A stretch of 61,135 bases of DNA, taken from assembly GCA_022841245.1 (NCBI GenBank), contig JALHRW010000008.1, forward strand, positions 1-61,135, written 5' to 3'. Origin of the DNA: Planctomycetota bacterium. GTDB lineage: Bacteria > Planctomycetota > UBA11346. The notes under the pieces were generated by a model. That model was not told the DNA's origin. It made no database searches and saw nothing but the letters and a program-made list of their open reading frames with translations. This document shows positions 27,502 to 37,862 of this stretch, piece after piece. Each line of letters opens with the position of its first letter. Position 1 is the first letter of the stretch. A program made the translations under genes and the position numbers.

Positions 27502-27551
27502 CCGCGGGCGGGGGCGCCCGCGGGCCGGTCGGGCGAGGGCGCCCGCGCTCC
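27502..27551 (-). repeat. REP-like inverted repeat, right copy
   Basis: Inverted copy of 26802-26851 (49 of 50 positions). It lies 62 bp upstream of the RAYT start and 49 bp before gyrA, so gyrA's leader may contain this foldable sequence. Confidence 0.85.
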
Positions 27552-27600
27552 CCCAATGCGGTTGCGCGGCTTGCCGTGGATCCATACTCCCCCGATCCCC

Positions 27601-30072
<2,472 letters not shown>

Positions 30073-30173
30073 AAGCTGATTGCTCTGCTGGAACCAAGCT
30101 TTTCACAGGAGGCGCGGAGACGCTATGTACGGTCGAGCAGCCGGCACAGCGAGACCAGTGCCGCGTCGGCGCG

Positions 30174-30260
30174 GGCCTCGATCGCTTGCTACACGCGAGT
30201 CACGTCCTGAACATCAAAGGTCGCAGCTATCGATTGCGCGACCTCGACGATCAACTCGGG
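30174..30260 (+). pseudogene. Relic of IS21-type istB 3' end
   Basis: A frame here encodes 'LDRLLHASHVLNIKGRSYRL', very like the C-terminus of IstB helper ATPases of IS21-family elements. No Walker motifs, istA or terminal repeats are found nearby, so only the gene's tail remains. It lies in the 271-bp gap after gyrA; the rest of the gap shows nothing recognisable. Confidence 0.6.
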
Positions 30261-30343
30261 CGTAGGAACTTCGGGAAGGTTCGGGTTCATTGACAATCGG
30301 CGTGCTGCAGCACGACTGCCTGCGGACAGCGCAGAGGAATCCC

Positions 30344-31711
30344 ATGCGACCCCCGATCCACCTCCTCCGTCTAGCCCTGATCGGCCTAGCCGCCTTCGGC
30401 GATGCGGCCGTGGTCACGGCCGATCCCGCGACATGCGCGGGACGGGTACACGCGCTCAAGCCTGGGGATACGCTGAGCCTGGAAGGCGGCACTTACAAGG
30501 GACCGCTCAATCTGACCGGACTGAAGGGGGCGGCCAATGCCTGGATCACCATCCAGGGTCCTGCCGATGGGTCGGCCATGTTCCTCGCTGATCCAAGGAA
30601 CAACACCGTCGATCTGACCGACTGCCGCTACATCGCCGTCAAGAACCTCACGCTCGATGGCCGCGGCACCGTGGCTGCCTTCGGCGTCTGCGCCAAGGGC
30701 GGCAACGCCTCGGTCAGCCATGACATCCTGATCGAGGGCCTGACGATCAAGAACTACGACGGCGGGCAGCAGATCACCGCCATTTCAACCAAATGCACGG
30801 CGTGGAACTGGACGATCCGCGGGAACCGCATCCTCTCCGCTGGAACCGGGCTGTACCTCGGCAACTCGGATGGCGAATCCCCGTTCATCAACGGGGTGAT
30901 CGAAGGGAACCTGGTCCAGGCCCCGATTGGCTACTGTATGCAGATCAAGCATCAGAACGCCCGACCGGCGCATCCCGCCATGCCGACCGGCCCCAGCCGG
31001 ACGATCATCCGCCACAACGTCTTCATCAAAAGCGACCGACCGAGTCCGGACGGCAACCGGCCCAACGTGCTGCTCGGCGGCTTCCCCGATGTTGGACCCG
31101 GCTCGACCGACCTGTACGAGGTCTATGGCAACGTCTTCGCCCACAACGGCGGCGAACCGCTGCTCCAGGCCAGCGGACGCTTCACTATCCACGACAACAT
31201 CTTCCTCGACGCGCCGAAGAACGCGGCCATCTCCTGTGTGAAGCACATGGCCAAGGACCTGAAGCTGGCGCACATCTACAACAATACCGTGGTCTCCGCC
31301 GCCGTCGGGATCCAGGTTGGCGCTCCAGCGGAGTCGATGGCGGTGGTGGCCAACCTGATCTTTGCCGGTTCGCCGCTGACCGGCACGATCAAGAACCAGC
31401 AGGCGAATGAATGCGGCAGCATCGCCGAGGCGGGCAAGTACCTCGTCGACGCCACTGCGGAACTCGGGAAGCTGAACGCCTATCCCAAGGCCGGGAAGGC
31501 CAACGGACCCGCCTATAGTCTCGCCGCCATGGTCGGCGAGACAGCCTGCGACCTGGACTTCAACGGTGAGGGCAAGGGTGCGTTCCAGCACCGCGGCGCC
31601 TATGCCGGCAGCGGGACCAATCCCGGCTGGAAGTTGGCTGCCGAGCTGAAGCCGAAGCCCGAGTCGACCGCGGGCGGCAAGCGCGGCAAGCGCCCGATCG
31701 GTCGGAAGTAG
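30344..31711 (+). CDS. Secreted right-handed parallel beta-helix protein
   Basis: 455 aa. Signal peptide ('IHLLRLALIGLAAFGDAAV'), then repeated beta-helix coils ('ALKPGDTLSLEGGTYKGPL', 'YIAVKNLTLDGRGTVAAFG', 'DILIEGLTIKNYDGG', 'TIRGNRILSAGTGLYLGN', 'RTIIRHNVFIKS'). The opening resembles chondroitinase-B/alginate lyase (PL6-type) and other polysaccharide-processing helices, but I cannot point to catalytic residues. It ends in a basic tail ('GGKRGKRPIGRK'). ATG 30344 chosen for the signal peptide. Likely polysaccharide-related, outside the cytoplasm. Confidence 0.85.
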   Translation: MRPPIHLLRLALIGLAAFGDAAVVTADPATCAGRVHALKPGDTLSLEGGTYKGPLNLTGLKGAANAWITIQGPADGSAMFLADPRNNTVDLTDCRYIAVKNLTLDGRGTVAAFGVCAKGGNASVSHDILIEGLTIKNYDGGQQITAISTKCTAWNWTIRGNRILSAGTGLYLGNSDGESPFINGVIEGNLVQAPIGYCMQIKHQNARPAHPAMPTGPSRTIIRHNVFIKSDRPSPDGNRPNVLLGGFPDVGPGSTDLYEVYGNVFAHNGGEPLLQASGRFTIHDNIFLDAPKNAAISCVKHMAKDLKLAHIYNNTVVSAAVGIQVGAPAESMAVVANLIFAGSPLTGTIKNQQANECGSIAEAGKYLVDATAELGKLNAYPKAGKANGPAYSLAAMVGETACDLDFNGEGKGAFQHRGAYAGSGTNPGWKLAAELKPKPESTAGGKRGKRPIGRK

Positions 31712-31784
31712 GCCTGGATCCGGCATCACCCCGGCAGGTAGGGTGGGTTTCTGCAATTGGTGTCTACAGAGCCGAACTGCCTGA

Positions 31785-31816
31785 AATGAAAAGCCCTCGG
31801 TTTTCACCGAGGGCTT
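31785..31816 (-). terminator. Rho-independent terminator of tRNA-Lys
   Basis: Perfect 11-bp stem (31791-31801 with 31806-31816; AAGCCCTCGGT/ACCGAGGGCTT) and a 4-nt loop. On the minus strand it is followed by a T-rich run, immediately downstream of the tRNA. Confidence 0.88.
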
Positions 31817-31817
31817 C

Positions 31818-31893
31818 TGGTGCGCGATCTAGGACTCGAACCTAGGACCCAGGGATTAAGAATCCCTTGCTCTACCAACTGAGCTAATCGCGC
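31818..31893 (-). tRNA. tRNA-Lys (anticodon CUU)
   Basis: 76 nt including an encoded 3' CCA. On the minus strand the acceptor arm GCGCGAT pairs with ATCGCGC. The D-arm contains AGCTCAGTTGGTAGAGC, and the anticodon stem AGGGA/TCCCT carries loop TTCTTAA with anticodon CTT. The T-arm has GGTTCGAGTCC. It is followed directly by a strong terminator, so it is a single-gene transcript. Confidence 0.97.
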
Positions 31894-31984
31894 ATCGTTG
31901 TGCGGGCGGGGTTTGTATGCGGTAGCGCCCCCACGTCAATGACCTGCACTTGCCCCTGCGCGCAGGAGGCCAGGATCGCCGGCG

Positions 31985-32536
31985 ATGACCACGCCGCGCC
32001 GCATCTTCCGCATCTACCACGCCTTGGGACGCGATGCCGAGACGGTGCGCGACTTCCAGCAGGCCCGCGGCGAGAAGGTCAGCGGGACGGTCAACCTGCT
32101 CATCGCCAAGGACGCCGGCAAGCTGCTGCGCAAATGGGGCGAGGAGATGGACGAGCTGTGCGGCGTGCTCGACGGCTCGCACGAAGACCCCTACATCATG
32201 GAGTCGACCCAGACCTTCTACTGGGGCTCGCTCTACGCCGTGGTCCAGGGCTGCGACTGGGAGACGCTCGGCTTCGACCAGGTGCGCCGTGACGCCGCGG
32301 CCTGCGGCATCTCCACCGTGCCGGAACTGCGCACCGCGGTCGAACGCCTGGTCGCCGTGGGTCCCGCCGCCAAGCCGGCCAAGCTGTTCCTGCTATGGAA
32401 CGTGGCTGACAGCATCTACCGGCATCAGACCCCGGCGGACGAGCAGCGCTCGCTGGCCGAACTGATGGCCTACGACCTGCACGAGATGTCGGGGCGCGAC
32501 TACCTCAAGCCGATCATCGAGCGGATCACCGACTGA
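31985..32536 (+). CDS. Uncharacterised helical protein, possibly MazG/PRA-PH-like
   Basis: 183 aa, predicted mostly helical, no signal or membrane segment. The stretch 'KLLRKWGEEMDELCGVL' (residues 46-62) has the KxxEExxEL pattern of all-alpha NTP pyrophosphatases (MazG, HisE), with further acids in 'IMESTQTFYWGS'; this is a suggestion only. Its stop overlaps the bshB1 start (TGATG), and mutL overlaps bshB1, so all three form an operon. Role unknown. Confidence 0.75.
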   Translation: MTTPRRIFRIYHALGRDAETVRDFQQARGEKVSGTVNLLIAKDAGKLLRKWGEEMDELCGVLDGSHEDPYIMESTQTFYWGSLYAVVQGCDWETLGFDQVRRDAAACGISTVPELRTAVERLVAVGPAAKPAKLFLLWNVADSIYRHQTPADEQRSLAELMAYDLHEMSGRDYLKPIIERITD

Positions 32537-33225
32537 TGTCCGATCTCCTGGTCATCGCACCGCATCCGGACGACGCGGAGATCCACGCCGGCGGGCTGAT
32601 CGCGGCGCATGTCCGGTTGGGCCGCTCGGTCGCGATCGTCGATGCCACCGCTGGCGAGCTGGGCAGCCGCGGCACGCGCGAGACGCGCGCGGTCGAGGCG
32701 GCTGCTGCGGCGACCGATCTCGGAGCATCGCGAGAGAACCTCGGCCTGCCCGACGGCGGGCTGGTCGCTGGCGACCTCGCGCAGCGCGCGGCCATCGTCG
32801 CGGCGATCCGTCGTCACCGTCCGCGCACCATCGTCACGCTGTCCGGCAACGCCCGCCATCCCGACCACATCGCTCTGGCTGACCTCGTTCGCGCCGCGGT
32901 CAAGGCCGCTGCGCTGCACAAGCTGGGCGAGCTGCCCGCAGTCGCCGACGTCCGCCTGTGGTTCGTCGAGGCCGAGCTGCCGCTGCTGCCGACCCTGCTG
33001 GTGCCGCTGACCGCCGCCGACTGGCAGCGCAAGATGCGCGCCGTGGCCCGCTACGGCAGCCAGCTCATCGGGTCGAGCGGGCCGGAGACGTCGATCAGCC
33101 GGCCCGGTTTCGCCGGCTGGATCGAGGCCCGCGGCCGCACCTGGGGCTGGCAGGCCGGCGCTGACTACGCCGAGGCGCTGAGCGGGCCGGAAGCGGCACG
33201 GACGGTGGACCTGTGCCTCGTCTGA
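32536..33225 (+). CDS. bshB1: BshB1-type LmbE-family N-acetyl-GlcN deacetylase
   Basis: 229 aa. Zinc-dependent deacetylase of the LmbE/PIG-L family; the BshB1 group removes acetate from GlcNAc-malate in bacillithiol synthesis. The zinc motif 'APHPDDAE' (normally AHPDD) opens the protein, followed by 'DATAGELGSRGTRETR', 'ENLGLPDGGL' and 'ARHPDHIAL', which match BshB1. It shares one base with the upstream gene and overlaps mutL by 13 bp. bshA and bshC are not in the window, so the pathway is inferred. Confidence 0.88.
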   Translation: MSDLLVIAPHPDDAEIHAGGLIAAHVRLGRSVAIVDATAGELGSRGTRETRAVEAAAAATDLGASRENLGLPDGGLVAGDLAQRAAIVAAIRRHRPRTIVTLSGNARHPDHIALADLVRAAVKAAALHKLGELPAVADVRLWFVEAELPLLPTLLVPLTAADWQRKMRAVARYGSQLIGSSGPETSISRPGFAGWIEARGRTWGWQAGADYAEALSGPEAARTVDLCLV

Positions 33226-35024
33226 TCGTTCCGGATATACGGCAGCTGCCGGACCTGGTGGCCAACCAGATCGCGGCCGGCGAGGTGATCGAACGGCCGG
33301 CCGCGGTGGTGAAGGAGCTGGTCGAGAACAGCCTCGATGCCGACGCCTCGCGCGTGACCGTGCGCATCGAGGACGGCGGCCGGCAGCTGATCGAGGTGCT
33401 CGACGACGGCCACGGCATGCGTCCGGAGCAGTTGCGCATCGCGCTGTCGCGCCACGCCACCTCGAAGATCGCCAGCGCCGAGGACCTCTTCCGCGTCTCG
33501 ACCCTCGGCTTCCGCGGCGAAGCCCTGCCGTCGATCGCGGCGGTCAGCGAGTTCGAGATCGCCAGCCGCACGCACGACGCCGACGGTGGCCAGCGCTTCG
33601 CCTGGGCCGGGGCCGAGGAGCGCGCCGGGGGGCCGTGTGCGATGGCGGCGGGCACCCGCATCAGCGTGCGCAACCTGTTCTGGAATGTGCCGGCGCGACT
33701 GAAGTTCCTCAAAAGCGAGGCGAGCGAGACCGGGCACATCGCCGAGCAGGTGACGCGCTTCGCCTTATCGCACCCGCATGTCGCCTTCCGACTCGAGGCC
33801 GACGGGCGGACGACTCTCGACCTGCCGCCGCAAGAGGAGCTCGACAGCCGCATCCGTGCGCTGTTCGGCGCCGAACTCGCCGGCGACCTGTGCGCCGTGG
33901 CTTCGGGCAACCCCGGGTTGGAGGTCACCGGCTTCGCCGCCCACCCGCGTCACGCCCGCCCGACCAGCAAGCGGCAGTACGTCTTCCTCAATGGCCGCTT
34001 CGTGCGCGACAAGCTGCTGCTGGCGGCGGTGCGCGACGGCTTCAAGGGCTTCCTCGAACCGCGCCTGCACGGCACGGTGTTCCTGCACCTCGACGTCGAT
34101 CCGGCGGCGGTCGACGTCAACGTGCATCCGACCAAGCACGAGGTGCGTTTCCGCCGCGACGGCGAGGTATTCGCCCTGGTCAGCAAGGCGGTGCAGGCGG
34201 CGATCAGTGAGCGCCAGGGCGGCTTCCGCCTGCTGACGCCCGAGGATCGCGCCCAGCTGCCGGTTTCGCCGATCATCTCGCGCACCGTGGTCAAGCCGGC
34301 GCAGGCGCCACCCCCACCGATGGTGGTGGTGCAGGAGCGCTTCATGCCGGCGCCGGAGCCGCCACCGGAGCCGAAGCGCGAACCGCAGCGGCCGGTTGAA
34401 ACGCCGCGCGCCGCCGAGCCGTCGACCGTCTACGCCCGTCCTGCGCCATCGCCGGACCTGCCCTCGACCGTCCGCCGCTTCTGGCAGATCAACGACATGT
34501 TCCTGCTCATCGAGACCGAGCAGGGCATCCGCATGGTCGACCAGCACGCGCTGCACGAGAAGGCGCTGTGGCAGGCGCTCGACGCCAGGGTCGGCGATCT
34601 CGCCGGGTCCGGCGTGCAGCAGCTGGCGGTGCCGATCGTGGTGCAGCTCACCGCGGCCGAGATCGGCGCCATCGCCACGCTGCTGCCCGAACTGGCCAAG
34701 CACGGCATCGAGGCCGAGCGCTTCGGCCCGTCGTCGGTGGCGATCCGCGCGCATCCCGCGGTGCTGGCGCGCTGCAACTGGGCGCGGTTCCTCGGCGAGC
34801 TGGCGGGCGATGGCGTCGGCGCGGTGGACAGGCTTTCGGAACGCATCCGCCACAGCGCGGCCTGCCACGCCGCGGTGAAGGCGGGGCAGCGGCTGGATCC
34901 GGTGCAGCAGCGCGAACTGGTGCGGATGCTGTTCGCCCTGGAAGGACTGGAGCACTGTCCGCACGGGCGACCGACGACGCTGGACCTGAGCTGGCCGGAG
35001 CTGGCCAAGCGGTTCCAGCGGTAA
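33213..35024 (+). CDS. mutL: DNA mismatch repair protein MutL
   Basis: 603 aa. N-terminal GHKL ATPase motifs 'VVKELVENSLDADAS', 'DDGHGMRPEQL' and 'STLGFRGEALPSI', a proline-rich linker (about 350-415), and a C-terminal dimerisation domain. The endonuclease motif DQHA-x2-E-x4-E reads 'DQHALHEKALWQ': Gln454 replaces the final Glu, while 'ACHAAVKAGQ' and 'CPHGRPTTLDL' remain. It couples MutS recognition to strand cleavage. Start GTG 33213 overlaps bshB1, and the start fits 'IRQLPDLVANQIAAGEV'. Confidence 0.95.
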   Translation: MPRLIVPDIRQLPDLVANQIAAGEVIERPAAVVKELVENSLDADASRVTVRIEDGGRQLIEVLDDGHGMRPEQLRIALSRHATSKIASAEDLFRVSTLGFRGEALPSIAAVSEFEIASRTHDADGGQRFAWAGAEERAGGPCAMAAGTRISVRNLFWNVPARLKFLKSEASETGHIAEQVTRFALSHPHVAFRLEADGRTTLDLPPQEELDSRIRALFGAELAGDLCAVASGNPGLEVTGFAAHPRHARPTSKRQYVFLNGRFVRDKLLLAAVRDGFKGFLEPRLHGTVFLHLDVDPAAVDVNVHPTKHEVRFRRDGEVFALVSKAVQAAISERQGGFRLLTPEDRAQLPVSPIISRTVVKPAQAPPPPMVVVQERFMPAPEPPPEPKREPQRPVETPRAAEPSTVYARPAPSPDLPSTVRRFWQINDMFLLIETEQGIRMVDQHALHEKALWQALDARVGDLAGSGVQQLAVPIVVQLTAAEIGAIATLLPELAKHGIEAERFGPSSVAIRAHPAVLARCNWARFLGELAGDGVGAVDRLSERIRHSAACHAAVKAGQRLDPVQQRELVRMLFALEGLEHCPHGRPTTLDLSWPELAKRFQR

Positions 35025-35252
35025 TCAGCGCGTCAGCAGCCAGACCCCCGAGACCAGGGACAGCGCCGCTGCCGCCAGCCGCCAGCCGACCCAGGCGTTG
35101 AACAGCCACGGCTTGGCGAACGACGCCTCGGGATCGCGGGCCGACCGGCCCTCGCGGAAGGCACGCCGCTCGCGCAGCGCCCGTCCCGCGATGGCCAGCT
35201 TGACCACCGCGAAGATGACGAGCACCACGCCGACGGCGTGCAGCGGATTCAC
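35025..35252 (-). CDS. Small two-helix membrane protein
   Basis: 75 aa from GTG 35252, which overlaps the transketolase stop (GTGA); stop at 35025 abuts mutL. Two hydrophobic segments ('AVGVVLVIFAVVKLAIA' and 'WRLAAAALSLVSGVWLL') flank a basic loop rich in Arg/Glu. No family recognised. Translational coupling to transketolase suggests co-expression only. Confidence 0.65.
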   Translation of the reverse strand: MNPLHAVGVVLVIFAVVKLAIAGRALRERRAFREGRSARDPEASFAKPWLFNAWVGWRLAAAALSLVSGVWLLTR

Positions 35253-37372
35253 GCCAGCGACTGGGCCGCGGCGATGATGCCGTCGACGCCGACGCCGTGC
35301 TTCTTGTACAGCTCGTCGGCGAGGTAGGCGCTCTGGCCGAACTCGCCGTGCACGCCGAGCGTCTTCGCCTTCAGCTTGCAGCCGGCGCCAACCAGCTTGG
35401 CCACCAGCACCTCGCCGGCGCCGCCGGTCAGCTGATGGTCCTCGACCGTGACCAGCTTGCCGCCCATCTGCTCGAGCAGCTTCTTGTGCGTCGCGACGTC
35501 GGGCTGGTTCGGCGTGCTGTTGTTCAGCACCACGCAGGCGGTCCCGCCGGCGACCAGCTTCTCGGCCGCCTTGATCGCGTGGGCGACCAGCGAGCCGTTG
35601 GCGCTGATGACCACGCCGGGCTTGCTGATCGAGAGCGACAGGTTGATGGGTCCCAGCTGGCCGCCGAAGGTGGCCTTCTCGACGCCGCCGCCGACGATCA
35701 TCGCCTTGCCCCAGGCGTAGCTGGCGCCTTCGGGCTTCAGCGACACGGCGAAGTTCTCGCGGCCGCAGAAGAAGATCACGCTCTCCGGCATCCTGCCGGC
35801 CTTGCGGGCGGCTGCGAAGCGGCTGATCGCCTCGCCCATCGCCCACTCGGCCTCCTCGGCGCTGGCCGGGCAGTAGGTGACGGTGTGCGGGATCGAGCCG
35901 GTCATCGCCAGGTACATCAGGGCCTGGTGGCTGGCGCCATCGGCGGCGTCCTGGAAGCCGGTGTGGCTGTACACCGCGATCACCGGCGCCTGGCTGAGGT
36001 TGGCCATGCACAGGGGCAGCAGGCCCTTGGTCACGCCGAACTGGGCGAAGGTGTCGACGACGGGGATGTAGCCCTGCTTGGAGAAGCCGGCGGCGACCGA
36101 GACCATGTTCGACTCGGCGATGCCGACCTCGAAGGAGTACTGCGGGTAGGCGGCGCGGAAGGGCGCCACGCCGGTCGAGCCCTGGAGGTCGGCGCTGATG
36201 CTGACCACCGGCAGGCCGGCCTTCGCCGCGGCGATCATCGCCTTGGGGAAGCCGCCCTGGATCTTGTCCTTCTTGACCGCCGGAGCGGCGGGCGCCGGGG
36301 CAGCGGCTGCCTTCTCCGCTTTGGCCTTGGCCGCGTTCTCGAGGCTCTGCAGCCATTCCTCGAACTGCGGCGGCAGCGGCTTGCCGCCGTTGATCTCGGT
36401 GACGAAGGGACGCAGCTTGGCCGGGTCGGAGATGGGGAAGCCGTGGCCGCCCGAGGCGCTCTTCTCGGTGCTGGCGACGCCGTAGCCCTTGACCGTCTTG
36501 GCCCACACCACGACCGGTTTCGTCGGATCGGCCTGTGCGGCGGCGATCGCTGACTCGACGGCGCTGAACGCGGCCTGCAGATCGTTGCCCTGGTCGCAGC
36601 GGATGACGTTCCACCCCTGGGCGGCGAAGCCGTCGAAGTAGCCCTTCTGGGGGAAGGCGTCGGCGTCGCAGCGGCCGCTGAGCTTGGTGTTGTTGTCGCT
36701 CACCACCATGACGAAGGGGGCGCACAGGCCCTTGGCGGCGAATCCCGGAATGGCGCTGACCGCCTCCTTGGCCTCGCCCTCGTAGAGCGCCCCGTCGGAG
36801 ATGACGCAGATGGTGGTGCGGCTCGTGTTGGCCAGGCGGTCGGCGATGGCCAAACCCTGGGCTACCGGCAGGCCGCTGCCGAGCGGGCCGTTGCTGATCA
36901 TCACGCCTTCGGGGAAGATGTGGCCTTCGCCGTGGCCGGTCAGCTTCGAGCTGATCGAGCGGAAGCCGCGCAGGTCGCCGATGCTCACGCCGGCGAAGCC
37001 GTAGTTGGCCTTCAGCGCGTAGACGCCGTTCTCGGTGTGGCCGGCGTCGTTGACGAAGTTGAACGACTGGTGCCAGGGGTTCTTGGCGAACATCACGCCG
37101 TGGATGGCGCTCATCAGCTCGGCCAGGGCGGCGGGTCCGCCCCAGTGGCAGGCGGCGCCGCCGACGACTGCATCCATGTCCATCAGTGCGACCGCGAGCC
37201 GGGTGGCAACCGGGCAGGCGACCTGCAGGGCCGAACCATCCGCGCGCTTGACGCTCGCGGGGTACTTCAGCGCGCCGGTCGGATTGCCGGCCAGCGGGTT
37301 GGGATAGCTCATTCCGGCGCGGTAGCGGTCCTTGGGGTCGATGGCAGCGGCGGGAGCGGTTTCGGCGCCCAT
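35249..37372 (-). CDS. tkt: Transketolase
   Basis: 707 aa thiamine-diphosphate enzyme moving two-carbon units in the pentose phosphate pathway. Full-length chain: the ThDP-binding part includes 'GHGEGHIFPEGVMISNGPLGSGLPVAQGL'-type elements (residues about 145-175) and 'CVISDGALYEGEAKEAV'. A Lys/Ala/Pro-rich linker (near 345-370) separates it from the pyrimidine domain with 'FEVGIAESNMVSVAAGFS' and 'VYSHTGFQDAADGASHQAL'. The C-terminal domain ends 'GVGVDGIIAAAQSLA'. The divergence from family consensus ('DGALYEGE' instead of DGExxEG) means the donor range is unsure. Confidence 0.88.
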   Translation of the reverse strand: MGAETAPAAAIDPKDRYRAGMSYPNPLAGNPTGALKYPASVKRADGSALQVACPVATRLAVALMDMDAVVGGAACHWGGPAALAELMSAIHGVMFAKNPWHQSFNFVNDAGHTENGVYALKANYGFAGVSIGDLRGFRSISSKLTGHGEGHIFPEGVMISNGPLGSGLPVAQGLAIADRLANTSRTTICVISDGALYEGEAKEAVSAIPGFAAKGLCAPFVMVVSDNNTKLSGRCDADAFPQKGYFDGFAAQGWNVIRCDQGNDLQAAFSAVESAIAAAQADPTKPVVVWAKTVKGYGVASTEKSASGGHGFPISDPAKLRPFVTEINGGKPLPPQFEEWLQSLENAAKAKAEKAAAAPAPAAPAVKKDKIQGGFPKAMIAAAKAGLPVVSISADLQGSTGVAPFRAAYPQYSFEVGIAESNMVSVAAGFSKQGYIPVVDTFAQFGVTKGLLPLCMANLSQAPVIAVYSHTGFQDAADGASHQALMYLAMTGSIPHTVTYCPASAEEAEWAMGEAISRFAAARKAGRMPESVIFFCGRENFAVSLKPEGASYAWGKAMIVGGGVEKATFGGQLGPINLSLSISKPGVVISANGSLVAHAIKAAEKLVAGGTACVVLNNSTPNQPDVATHKKLLEQMGGKLVTVEDHQLTGGAGEVLVAKLVGAGCKLKAKTLGVHGEFGQSAYLADELYKKHGVGVDGIIAAAQSLA

Positions 37373-37447
37373 GGCAGGTCCTTTCAGAGAGGTCGGCGCA
37401 TGCTGGCCAGCCGCTGCTCAGGGCAAGTGCATCGAAGGTAGGGGGGT

Positions 37448-37464
37448 CCAGGGCTCAGCCCTGG
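37448..37464. repeat. Palindrome in transketolase-ispH gap
   Basis: CCAGGGCT, one base, AGCCCTGG: perfect 8-bp arms upstream of tkt (minus) and 20 bp before the dispersed element. Function unknown. Confidence 0.5.
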
Positions 37465-37484
37465 CCGCAGCGTCAGCGAGGATC

Positions 37485-37620
37485 GGCCGCCGAGGGGTGC
37501 CGGGCGGATACAATGGCGAAGCATCCGCCCGCGATTTCGCCGGCCTGCCGGCGAAATCGAGCCCCGACAAAGGCCGGGGGGCAGGCCCATCAGGGCCGTG
37601 GGGGCGAAGCCCCCAAGCAG
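37485..37620 (+). repeat. Dispersed intergenic element, copy A
   Basis: Opens with GGCCGCCGAG, carries GGGCGGATACAATGG (37502) folding on CATCCGCCC, a perfect 13-bp stem (37532-37544 with 37547-37559), and ends in a GGGGGCGAAGCCCCC hairpin. Start, core and end recur in inverted orientation at 43074-43188. It occupies much of the 490-bp gap between tkt and ispH, which has no convincing gene. Confidence 0.6.
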
Positions 37621-37820
37621 AAGAAAGACATCCACTCGCGCCGGTCCCAGCAGACTACCCTGAACCGGTGTTCAGGTGGGGGCCGCCCCGTACGACCGAT
37701 GGTCGTGACGGGAGGTTGGCCCCCGGTGATAACGAAAGGCCAGGGGGATGTGGCCGGGTGTCGAACGCAGCAGATGTCCCCGGTATCGTATCCGCTCGGC
37801 GGTGTTTCCAAGCGCTGTCG

Positions 37821-37860
37821 GACTTCCCGACTTCTTGACTTCCGGACTAGCGGACAGCGT
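37821..37860 (+). repeat. Octamer tandem repeat before ispH
   Basis: Five 8-bp units each starting GAC (GACTTCCC, GACTTCTT, GACTTCCG, GACTAGCG, GACAGCGT), degenerating toward the ispH start codon at 37863. No inverted partner seen. Confidence 0.6.
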
Positions 37861-37862
37861 GG

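Noticed and set aside
35025-36725. 566-codon minus frame covering the small membrane protein and half of tkt
   Set aside because: Only the last 75 codons look real; the rest is out of frame with the transketolase sequence.
37332-37838. Possible gene in the tkt-ispH gap
   Set aside because: Translation is low complexity and runs through the palindromes of the dispersed element; no ribosome site.
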